Below, in pieces: positions 44,945-55,142 of a stretch of DNA of 64,000 nt. Location of the stretch: the NCBI GenBank assembly GCA_002778195.1, contig PCDI01000001.1, forward strand, positions 868,001 through 932,000, written 5' to 3'. Positions within the stretch are counted from its first letter, which is position 1, and every line of letters starts with the position of its first letter. This DNA comes from Raffaelea ambrosiae (lineage: Eukaryota > Ascomycota > Sordariomycetes > Ophiostomatales > Ophiostomataceae). The position numbers and the translations under genes were made by a program. The notes under the pieces were generated by a model. It searched no databases and was not told the origin of the DNA. It saw only the letters and a program-made list of their open reading frames with translations.

Positions 44945-46544
44945 CTAAGCCGTTGCTGCCGCCTCGCCACCCACGGTCTCCTTGATGTAGGCATAGCACT
45001 CGTCCGGCTCTTCGAACACGTGCCATGCCGACTTGGGCACGCCCTCGAACGCCTTTTCGAACCGCGCCGGCTCGTTCTTCTCGGCTATGCCCAGTGCCGC
45101 AATGTCGGTCACCTTGCGGATCAGGATGAGCTTGACCCAGCCCGGGTGTGTTCGGTATCTGGGAGGAATCAGTATGCCTCCCTCTGCGTCCTCCTTCTTC
45201 CCAAGCAAACTTACATCTCGCCGTACGCCTCGGGGTCGCTCTGGGTGCTGTCGCCAATGCACACAAACTTCCGGCCCGGCAGCCAGCCGTGCACCTTGTC
45301 CATGCGGTCCACCTTGTACTCGCGCGTGCCCTCGGTGAGCGTCGACAGCAGGCCGGCCACGCTCATCATGGAGTTCTCGCGCAGGATCAGCGGACCGTAC
45401 GGGTAAAAATCGTTGCGGAAGTCGCGCAGGAACGGGTACAGGTTGTACGGCGAGGCCGACAGGTAGAAAAAGGGCGCCGCGGGACCCATCAGGCCGTGGA
45501 TGTACTTGTACAGCGCCGGCATGCCGTCAATGGCCGTGGGGGGGTCCACAAACGTCTTGCGCAGGATGCCCACGGGGTCGCTGGTCTGCGTGAGCTTGAT
45601 GGTGTCGTCGATGTCTGGTTCCCCGGCGTAAAATGTGATTAGCACGGTTCTTCATTTTTTTTGGAAGGGGGGGGGGGGGTTTCCACCTAGGGGTACTCAC
45701 CCGAGATCACGCCCCATCCGGTCTGGCCGGCAAAAAAGGTCTGCATCTCCAGCATCCCGTTCGCGCCCTCGGGCACCACCGCCTGCGTCGGCACCAGCCC
45801 GCCCGGCTCCGTGCTCGGCAGGTGGCGCACGTCCATGCTCACGCCGTTGCGGTCGCCGGGGCTGAACATCAGCTTCCAGTGCTTGCCGTGCAGCGCGTGC
45901 ACCTGTCGGCCGGGCAGGATGTCCTGCAAGAAGGGCGTGAGGCGCGCCTCGATGGTCTTGAGCGTCTCGTTGTCCGAGACGCCGTCGCCGTCCGTGTCGC
46001 CGAGCTTGTCCGTGATCGCCTTGACGGCGTCGATTACCTTGCACGACGGCTGCTGCGCCATGACGGCCACGACATACTCGGCATGCCAGCGGCCCGTCCG
46101 GGGGTCCTGGTGGGCCACATTGTCCAGCAGCCAGACGCTGTCGTCCTTGGTGACGGGTCGCGGGAGCGGGTTCCTGGGCCCGAGAAAGCTCAGCAGGTCG
46201 GCCGCGCGCGAGGACGAGGCGCTGGCCTGGGAGACGGTCTGGAAGAGCCGCTGGGGCGTCTTGATCAGCGAGGCACCCAGCGAGGTGGGCGCGCCGCTGG
46301 TCAGGTTGGGCAGCGCGGCCTCGGTCTCAGCAAAGTGGCGCTGTTGGCGGGTGGTGGACTGGAGCTCATGGGCGATGTCGGCGGGCGCCTTGGAGAAGAG
46401 GCCCGGCGAGGCAGTGGATACAGACGAAGCGGTGGTCGTCGTCGTCGTTGTGGCGTCTGTGGCCGAACGGGTGGTTGACGGCACGGCCGGCGGGGCGGCT
46501 TGGGCCGTGGAACCCGCCGCATCCGGTGCGTTGGTTTGAGACAT
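44945..46544 (-). CDS. APP1: APP1-family phosphatidate phosphatase
   Basis: Three exons: 46544-45701, 45614-45215, 45158-44945 (485 aa). Introns are 86 nt (with a 13-G run on the plus strand) and 56 nt. App1 is a Mg-dependent phosphatidate phosphatase of yeast cortical actin patches. The N-terminal ~80 residues are Thr/Ser-rich disorder. Residues ~130-270 form the conserved region with FLGPRNPLPRPV, DDSVWLLDNVA and FLQDILPGRQVHAL. The catalytic haloacid-dehalogenase motif DxDxT is D282-I-D284-D-T286, whose first Asp codon spans intron 1. Downstream are YLSASPYNLYPFL, ILREN, RKFVCIGDSTQSDPEAYGEI and YRTHPGWVKLILIRKVT. The neighbouring genes are unrelated. Confidence 0.9.
45667..45679. repeat. 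Homopolymer G tract (13 nt) inside an APP1 intron
   Basis: Thirteen G on the plus strand (C on the coding strand) within intron 1. Confidence 0.85.
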
Positions 46545-48208
46545 GGTAAGGGTTGCGGTGCAATGGTTATATGTTGCTCTCGAAATGGAGTACGGCAAGA
46601 GACGTCTAGCTTGTTTTGTCGCGTGATAAACGATCTGTGCTCAAGAGAAACTCGGTCCCCGCCTTTTGATCTATGGGATCCTGTTTACACGGTAGACGAT
46701 GAGAAAACGAAGCAATGAACCGCTCTTTGTCTAGGCCGTCTCTTCTTTGTAGGGGTGTGTGTGTGTGTGTGTGTGTGTCGCAAGCTTGACAGGCGCCAAT
46801 GTGAAACGGAAGGGGGGGGGGCCATCCGGTCTTTTATGTCGTTCATGCTCTTCTACGTAGACCCTGGGAAGGACACAAGGGGGGGCGAACAGTCTACTGC
46901 CCTCCTGGGAATAAAAAGCTCAGCCCAGAGAAGATCCGCCCCCCTCCGTCTCTTCAGTCTCAATCCCATCTCTCTTCCGTCAGCTGACGGGGGCGAGCGT
47001 GTGCCTGCATATGGTAGTGGTGTTGGTGGGTACAGGGCGAGATGGACAGAGAGTAACTAGATTCCTTGCTGGGATGGCAAGGCTAATACTAGAAGGGCTG
47101 GTTTGCAGATCCAGTGGAATATGTACTATGTAACTACAATGTGTCAACTTGGACGGTCCCCCAAGCGCCCGCCGCTCCTGCCTTGGAAGCCAAGCTTTTC
47201 TGTCAGGGGGTCCTTACGAGGAACGGGTTCTGTCATTGGTGGCGACACAGCATTCTGTCGCATGCACGTCAGTTTCTGTTGGAAAGATTCTGCTCGTATG
47301 TGTGCTCACTTGAACAGTGAGACTTCCTGTCTGTGGCTGTTCCCATCACGTTGGACATTGTCACCAGGCATCTCCGACTCGAGGATGAGAGTGGCTTGCG
47401 CTTGCGCCGACATTTCTAGGATCTGACTCCTGCTGATGGCGCCTGACGAAAACAAAATACAGGGGGCTGGGGGTTAACACGTAGGCGTCGGACAGGAAAT
47501 GGGCACTTGGGACAAACACGGCCAAAGAGACAGAATGTGTCGGCGATCGTCATCTCAGCCTCGTGACAGCTGACTACTCACATCGCCAAGGACTTGCCAA
47601 GGTTGTCAAATCATATGACGTGAGAGAGACGGTCTTGGTATTGACAGCGTACGACAATGCCAAGAGATTGACCAGATGTGCATGCAAATTATTTGCTAGT
47701 CCCAGGTTGTTGAGCATCAAGAAATTCTGTGCTAGCTGGGGACTGACCGCAACTAACAGGTATTGAAAGGTGGTTGGGTTCCAGAGGGGTTAATTGTGCG
47801 GTCGGAAACACGGCACAGCTAAAACGACTAACTAACAGAACCGGTTGCAGGGGTTGCAGGAAGAGCCGGGCTGTTCCAGGTAGATTGGCCCCACCGTTAA
47901 GCCCGCCGGTTATGAACTGGCTGTTGTCTGGAATTGTCAAGTTTACAATCAACGATCATGACATTGCAAGGTCAAACTAGCAAGTCAACGAATCCACTGG
48001 TTATCGTGAAAAAAATCTATTCCTGTATAGCCTTCTTCCGCTGTTTCCCGTCTCCTGTCCGTTTTGTTTTTGGCTTGCTGTTTGGTTGTTTGCAGGGTTG
48101 GACCCCAACAACACAAAGACTCTAACTGTGAATAGACAATGAAAAACTCGCACTACAAATGTCTTGGCTTCTGCAGCCTAAAACTCACGAGCTGACCTAA
48201 GCTCGCTC
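46545..48208. other. Intergenic between minus-strand genes
   Basis: 1.66 kb with the APP1 promoter and ADE12 3' UTR. It contains a (GT)12 microsatellite at 46755-46778. No gene is supported. Confidence 0.5.
46755..46778. repeat. (GT)12 microsatellite
   Basis: Twelve uninterrupted GT dinucleotides about 210 bases upstream of the APP1-like start. Confidence 0.95.
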
Positions 48209-50633
48209 TTATGTCCGCACGATCATGTCCTCGCGATCCTGACCAGTGCCAACCCATTTGACCTGCGTCATTGTCCGTCAGCAATTGTAAGATACCGTGA
48301 TGGGCGATCAGAATCACACATGGGATGATGCATTGCATACCTTCACACCGACAAACTTCTCGATGAGCTCAATGTACTGCTGGGCTTTTGGCGGGAGATC
48401 GTCCCACTTGCGAACGCCCTGTGTTGACGTCTGCCAGCCCTCCAGGTCGACATACTCGACCTTGTATTTCTCGAGCTCATTCAGATCCGCCGGGAAAGTG
48501 GTGACCTTCTTGCCCTCGGGCGTGATGTACGCCGTCGCCACACGGATCACGGGGAACGTGTCCAGCACATCGACTGCATCGTGTTAGTCGTCAAAACATG
48601 CGCATTCCACATCCGGAAGTAAACTCACGCTTCGTCAGGTTGATGGCCGTGTAGTCTGTAGAATATTGGTTAGCCCATGCACGACAGTGAAATGGGACCG
48701 AGTATGGCCTTACGGTTCACAGAAGTCGAGTACTTCAGCACGACCAGGTCGAGCCAGCCGCAACGTCTCCGTCTGCCAGTCGACACACCCTAGAACGCAT
48801 CAGTATACCGAAACAAGAAGTACCACCAGATGTGTCGCTACTCACAATCTCGCCGCCGATATCCTGCAGCTTGGTGCCAATCTCAGCAACATCCTCCGTA
48901 GGGAACGGACCGCCACCAACACGCGTCGTCTGAGGGGCATTGTTAGTGCAATCCGTGGAGACAGAAGAATGTCAATCGGATAAAACGTACGTAGGCCTTC
49001 GCGACGGCGATCACCTCCTTGAGGGCAAAGGGGCTGAGAGTGAGGCCCTGAATACAGCCGCCCAGGCCAGTGTTGGACGATGTGACGTACGGGTAGGTGC
49101 CGTAGTCGATATCAAGCACTGCACGTTGTTAGGGCTGTTCTTTGGTGTAAGTATATCTGTCTATACTTACTCAGAGCTTGAGAGCCCTCGACGAGGACTG
49201 CCTTCTTCGCTTCCTGTGCGTTGCTCATGTACTCAACAGCGTCGACAATGTAAGGCCGCAGCTTCTCCTTGTAGCCATTGCACTTGCGAATCTCCTCCTC
49301 AACGTCGTACTTGAGGTGCTCGCCGTACCGCCGGCGGTAGTCATCAGCGAGCTGCCGCAGCTTCTTCTCGAATGAGTCGGTGTAGAGGTCGATCACACGC
49401 AGGCCGTCGCGGGAAGCCTTAGTGCCTTATCGCTTGTTAGCAACGCCGGGCGAGTTGGGACTCGGCAGAGTCAGACACTCACTGTAAGACGGGCCAATGC
49501 CACCTAGTCAAAATGTTAGTACGTTTTGCCAAAACGAAGGTTACAGAAGTGAGCGTGGAGTCAATGAGAGAGAGAAAAGGTACGTACGCTTGGTGGTGCC
49601 GATTTGTTTCGCGCCCAGTAGAACCTCCGAAAGGCCGTCCACGGCAGCGTGAAGGGCGAAGTTGATGTGGCAGCGCGAGCTGACGTGAATACGGCTGTGG
49701 ACGTTCGGGACGCCCTTGGCCTCCAGCTCAGCCAGCTCCGTGAAGAAGGCGTCAATGTTGAAGACGACACTTGAGCCGATGAGGTTGTCCGTGCTCGGGT
49801 TCACGAGGCCGGAAGCTATTCACGGTCAGTATGTAAGGCCACCACTACTGGAGGCTGGAGATCACCATAGGAGACTTACGCAGCAGATGGAAGCTGTAAG
49901 CCAATGGCACGCATTCGTTAGTTTCAAGAGTCTGGGCATCCACGGCCTTCGGGAAACCGGCACGCGCAAAATAAATCATGAGGCAGCAGAAGCACATGTA
50001 CACACCCTCATAAGCATCGAGGGCTGTATTTTTTAAAGCACAACTGCTGCCTCGACAAACAAGGAGTAGAACCCAATATCTACCTGAAGCTCTTGTCACC
50101 GGTCCTGGGAATGAGAGAGAAAAAAAGCTCGTCAGCCAAACATGTCCACTCCAAAACACGGTATATGTATAGTCTTCGGTTCTCCTCTCTCCAGCCACCT
50201 GTTGGTCAGCTTGACGCTCACTTGATAGAGTGACCAGCATTGTGGCCGCCAGCGGCACGGGCGCAAATGTCGAACGCATTCGTCGCGAGGAGGTGGTCGG
50301 TCAATTTGCCTTTCTGTTTGTGGCGGGTTGCAACACGCTCTGGTTAGCCATTGAACGGTAGGGCGATGCCGCCTTGGGACAACACATACTCCCTCGTCTC
50401 CTGGAACGTGAGAAAAGATACGGGTTAGCGAACGGTTTCCAGTGTCACGGTTGTGGGTGGTGTTGTCGCGGGCGCAATCTTGACCATGACAACGAGTCAT
50501 CGTCATATATGCAGGTACCGCAAGGGCCAACCCGTCGCGCGATTTGCGCCAACAAGGGGCATATGCTGTAAAACAAAACATGAAGCAAACAAGACAACTT
50601 ACCCCATTGGGAGCCGAGAATAATTGTGGCCAT
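48209..50633 (-). CDS. ADE12: Adenylosuccinate synthetase (14 exons with micro-exons)
   Basis: This enzyme joins IMP and aspartate using GTP, the first committed step to AMP. Exons: 50633-50603, 50400-50390, 50313-50222, 50104-50084, 49893-49880, 49815-49588, 49502-49482, 49425-49171, 49118-48991, 48929-48846, 48789-48714, 48655-48629, 48573-48341, 48262-48209. They sum to 1275 nt (424 aa), the usual family length. Exons of 11, 14, 21 and 21 nt are needed to restore conserved motifs. GSQWGDEGKGKL (P-loop, spanning exons 1-3), AAGGHNAGHS, FHLLPSGLVNPS, GTTKRGIGPSYSTKASRDGLRV, LVEGSQALMLDIDYGTYPYVTSSNT, TTRVGGGPFPTE, GRRRRCGWLDLV and VKWVGTGQDRE all appear in order. Most donors are GTAAGT/GTGAGT/GTATGT-like; exon 4 uses GTAGAT. 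Phase is consistent at all 13 junctions. The weakest calls are the 11- and 14-nt exons, but both are forced by protein conservation. Confidence 0.9.
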
Positions 50634-51780
50634 GATGAGAGCGAAAAATAAGAGGTCACCGAAAGAAGATCGAGAGTCCAAACCGAACAAAAAAACAAGA
50701 GAAAAGAAAACGAAAAGAGAGACCGCGGATTCTTAGCCGAAAATATATTCAACAACTTCTCGCAGGCTTGTCTGTCAATTGGATGGCGGGGGAGGGGCAC
50801 AGGGCTAATTTTTCTCGCTAGTGGTCAACGACAGTCACTTATTACCAGCTGACTTACCAGCGGAATACTACTGGGAAAAGCACAGACGGGGCAGGCGCGG
50901 TGGAGCCTATGACCAGCCAGGCCAACCAGGCCCAACGGAAAGTTGGAGGAAGGAGCGCGTATTATTTTATTTTTTACGGGCGCAAACGCAAAAAGTCGCC
51001 AAAAAAACAGTATTCGGCAGTCATTACCGACAAGGTTGACTCACACGTACCTGCCAACAATGGGAGTATGGGACTTCGCATTCCAGATCTGCTTTATTCC
51101 ATGCTTCCAACCCCACTAGTGTTGTATCTCGTTTGGAAGCTCTTCTTTGCTGCTGCCACGGCCAGGTGACATCTTTCTCAAAACAAACCTCCTTCGGCTG
51201 TTTATCGCCAGCCTCGTCGGCATGGACTACGCAAGAGGGTGGGACCCACGATGCTTTTGTGACGACAACGAAAACGATAACTCGCCGGAATTCCGGCCGT
51301 CGGGGCCGAGCACTTTGAAGATGCAAGCCTGCGGCATTTCTTGAATGCGCAATTATGAGAGTGAGTCAGAGCAAACAGCCGGTCCAGTGTTGCCCAGTTT
51401 TGTCACCGAGTGTTCGGGAAGATGAGGGAGAGGAATGCAGACGTGGCAGGAATGGCGATTCCAGCCTTAAAACGACAATCGATTAATGCTCGCTGGCCCT
51501 TGGCCAAAAAAATTTGTATCTGACAAATAAAGTGAAAAAGAAAAGAACGAAAAGAAAATAAGCAAAAGAGCTAAAGAGCAGAAACAAATTTGAATGCTTT
51601 TGGATGCTTTTGAACGCCAAGTATTCCCAGTATTATCCCTTTTGTTTGGGGGGTTTTTTTTTTGGTATCCCATTGCCCATTTTTTGTTGTTCCTCATGTC
51701 CAGTTCGTAAAATGCGGTTTGCTGCCTCTTGATGAGGCTCGATCCATGTTCGTTATCTCTTGTCACCAGGTTCGTCGTTC
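50634..51780. other. Intergenic between minus-strand genes
   Basis: 1.15 kb with the ADE12 promoter and the F-box gene 3' UTR. The part before 51660 is AT-rich. No gene or RNA is recognised. Confidence 0.5.
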
Positions 51781-53028
51781 TCACATTCTCACGCTCATCT
51801 CCGGCACCAACGTCGTCGCCTCGTACTTGCGCGCCAGGTCCACCGTCGCACCGAACTCGATGGGAGGCGGGAAGTGCCCCCGCCGCTCCGCATCGTGCTG
51901 GTAGATGTCGGCTCCCGTGCGCGGATCCCGGCACCGCAACACCCGGCCGCCGAAACGGGGGTCCTCCACATGCTTGCGCAGACCCTCGCGCGTGTACCGT
52001 GCCAGCGGGTCGGCCCAGCCAGCATGTCCGTTGGCACGGTCGACCTGGGCACAGGCGCGGCAGGCATAGCCGCGGTCCAGGCCGGTCTCCCTGCCCTTGC
52101 GGCCATCCTCAGCGGACTCCCAGTACGGGCCGGGGATGACAGCAGCATAGCGCAGGGGGTCTGGCCGCGTGGGCTTGACGCGCACAAAGCCGCGCTTGGG
52201 GTCGTGCAGCAGCTGTGCTGGAGAAGGTGGCGTGTTGGCTTGTTGTTGTTGCTGCTGCTGTGGGGCAGCCTTGTCTCCGTACACTTGTCTGCGGTCGTAC
52301 AATACGACAGGCTGGGTGGTACGGGACAGCACGCCGTACCGGCCAGCCGGTACGCACACCTGGGTAAGTGGTCTATCGCGCAGCTCTTCTGCTGGCGCCG
52401 GGCCTGGGTCGGACGTGCCGGTGGCAAAGTGGGCCACGGGCAGGTACTCGGGCTGAGACCGGAAGCAAGAGTAGCAAATACGTTCTGGGGTCAGAAGGTA
52501 GATGTAGTCTCCGTAGGGGACATTGCTCTCCTCTTTTTCTTGCTGTTGTTGCCCGCCCTCCTTCTGCTCGTCGGATCGCAGTTCTTGTTGTTGCCGGGCC
52601 TGAGACTGTCTTCTCTTGCAGCAGGCACATTGGGTCGAGCGTAGGCAAGTGGCTAGAGCACTCAATGACACAGAGGCCGTGTTGGAAGGTGTGAGCAGGA
52701 TCAGAGCAGCCAGAGCCCGCGGGAAGGCAGCTACAGTAGCGTAGTCCCGCCAGCTGTCCACAATGGACGCCGTGGCACGGTTGATGTTGCGGAGATTGAC
52801 AAGCGAGCGGATGTCGTCTTCGGCCAGGTCGGCCACGACCTGGTGCAGGAGCTCCACCGGTAGCTTCCCGAGCTGTCCGAGGTCGCGAGAGGCAGGCAGG
52901 ACGTCATCGTCCAGTAAGACAGACGAATTGTGCACGCCACAGCCATTGTCGCCTAGGAAGAAACCTGGCCGGGGGCAGCGGTAACCGGCATCTTGCCAAG
53001 GAGCTGTTTCGGCCACGACGTTGTCCAT
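51781..53028 (-). CDS. F-box-like domain protein
   Basis: 415 aa, single exon, from the ATG at 53028 (good context, AGCCATGG). The frame extends upstream only to a TTG. Residues ~53-95 (LGKLPVELLHQVVADLAED, then LVNLRNINR) fit an F-box, which would bind Skp1 and link a substrate to a Cullin ubiquitin ligase. A helical segment (WRDYATVAAFPRALAALILL) and a CxxC pair near residue 140 (CACCKRR) follow, then a YLLTPERICYSC block with another Cys pair, giving a possible zinc site seen in many fungal F-box proteins. Gln-rich inserts occur at ~150-175 and ~265. The C-terminal 120 residues contain GYACRACAQVDRANG and repeated Arg/Asp motifs. The target is unknown. Confidence 0.72.
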   Translation of the reverse strand: MDNVVAETAPWQDAGYRCPRPGFFLGDNGCGVHNSSVLLDDDVLPASRDLGQLGKLPVELLHQVVADLAEDDIRSLVNLRNINRATASIVDSWRDYATVAAFPRALAALILLTPSNTASVSLSALATCLRSTQCACCKRRQSQARQQQELRSDEQKEGGQQQQEKEESNVPYGDYIYLLTPERICYSCFRSQPEYLPVAHFATGTSDPGPAPAEELRDRPLTQVCVPAGRYGVLSRTTQPVVLYDRRQVYGDKAAPQQQQQQQANTPPSPAQLLHDPKRGFVRVKPTRPDPLRYAAVIPGPYWESAEDGRKGRETGLDRGYACRACAQVDRANGHAGWADPLARYTREGLRKHVEDPRFGGRVLRCRDPRTGADIYQHDAERRGHFPPPIEFGATVDLARKYEATTLVPEMSVRM

Positions 53029-55142
53029 GGCTGTGGTTTGGGAGATGTTGACGCTGCTGAAAGCAAAACGAGTCAATGAAGAGGAAGGTAAGCTTAAGCC
53101 TCTAAGAAGGCCGTGTAAGGAGAGACTGGAAAGTCAAGCAACAGGAAAAGGAATTGCAAAACAGTAAAAGCGTTTCAAGGAAGGAAGGAGTTCAAAACCG
53201 CAGACCAACACGGGAACCAGAGCAAGAAAGCATCGTGCACCTGGGTCTATATAACCACTTACAGCGTCTGTGTACTCGGGCGACGAACTTGAGGACATGG
53301 TCATGCTTGCTTTTGCTTAACAAACAAACACAGCAGACGACAGACAAGTCAACCAAACAAGACGCCAGCCGATGACGAGAGAATAACAGAAAGAGAAGAT
53401 ACATGTAAACCAGCTCAACAATCAAGTACATGGCAAGTAGACATCAAGTCTACAAACACGGATTTTTGGGCAGCCCAGGGACCAGTCAGGGACAACAACG
53501 GGAAGGTACCTGATCCGCGACCGTGACCTCCCCTCTTCGTTTCTTCGTCTTCTTCTTCACACGCCCCCCCCTTGTGATACCAAAAATACGATCCATTGAC
53601 AAAAGTTACGAAATGGGACCAACCGGCTCAGGCCCTATGATCGCCCATGACTGGGCAAAGAAGCGGGGGAAACAATGGGAGACCCATTTTCGAGCATCTT
53701 GCGAGTTGGATGGGGGGGTCCATATTGTGGCATCTGCAGAAGAAGTGGCATATGATGCAGCAAGGAGATGCTGAAAGAGGGCCAAGGTATCACAGGAGGC
53801 AAGGTGGACGGTCTGGATACAGTCAGACAGTACATCACGTACACGGTGAAAAACACCAAAACACCTGCAAATGACCGTCCTTGGTACGCCGTCTAACTCG
53901 CCGATACATAATGATTACCCCATAGTAAAGCCCTGGACGGATGCAAAGCATGCAAAAGTATCCCAAGGTGTCCAGAAACATCCAAGCCCCGACAAAGCAA
54001 CACGTAAAACCGCTGGCCGAGTACGTAAAACAGGGAGGGCGAGTACGTAAAAGAAGGGAGGCGCTGTCTTGCGTGGCTTGGCGCCTGGCCAGTTTGGCAG
54101 AAGCCCATTGTCCTCTATTTCAGATTTTTTGCTTTTTCAGAGCCGCACGTGCACTCCAAGCGCTGTCGCCATTCCTTGTCGCGGACATGCAGGCAACTTT
54201 GCACTGTACGGGTGGACTTTTTTACGTAAAGCGCCCCCCCCCCCCCTCCCCCAGAACACCCGGGTGACGGTTCAAAACAGCTACAGAATGGCCTGAATGA
54301 CTGAGACGTGGCCAACTGAGACCGCTGAGACTGGCATGGACACCGTAAACAGCACAGTATATTATGGGGCGGCAGCAAACACCAACACGCCAAGAAGCAT
54401 TTTCTGAGTAACTGGCTTGATATGGCATGTACATGCCAGATACTATGTAAGTTACATGGCTTTGTATGCATGGCGATGTACCTTCCTCGCCTTACACGAC
54501 GCATGTCCGGTGGTCTCGGCATCGACCATGTGTTACGAAACAGTTTGCCTTTTTGGAACATTCCTTTGCGCCATCTGACGCCATTTTCCCACACAGTTTT
54601 GTCGTTGGGGGTGATTGATGTTGTGTCTTGAAAAGCAAAATGAGAAAACGAGACAAGTCGAGAAAAGTTGAGAAAAGGGAGAGCAAAAAAAAAAAGGACA
54701 AAGACTGGATCGTGGGGATGAAACCCAAAGAAAGAGAGGCGTGCAAGACGGTGTAAGGAAGAAGAAGAAGAGTTTACAATCGTGGGGATAAAAGGGGGCC
54801 AAGAGAACGGAGTCGCAAGAAGTCACAAGAGTAATAAAAAAATTTAAATGGTCGAAAGGAATGGAACTCTGCTTCTGCCCCATTTCCCCGCAAAAAGAAA
54901 TACGGGGGAGTCTTGTTTGCTTCGTTTTTGCTCCTGTGCAATTGTCTTCTCTAGTAACTCATTACCTTCTACCAACCCCGGAAAAAATCACCCATGAAAC
55001 GCCGTGATGCTCCTGTAGTGTGCCAGTATGCCGATGCCCAGTATGCTGGTCTGAAACTCGTTCGCCGGTTTACATGGTTTCTGCTATCCAATACGCCTTT
55101 TTGGGTTTCTAGATGGCTTGTGTCTATACCTGCCGGTCTTGT
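53029..55142. other. Gene-poor intergenic region
   Basis: 2.1 kb without a supported gene. It contains two copies of gagtacgtaaaa about 20 bases apart (54020 and 54041), a 13-C run (54234-54246), and A-rich stretches. It includes the F-box promoter and the 3' UTR of the UbiB-like gene. Confidence 0.5.
54234..54246. repeat. Homopolymer C tract (13 nt)
   Basis: Thirteen C followed by a T and further C; intergenic. Confidence 0.85.
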
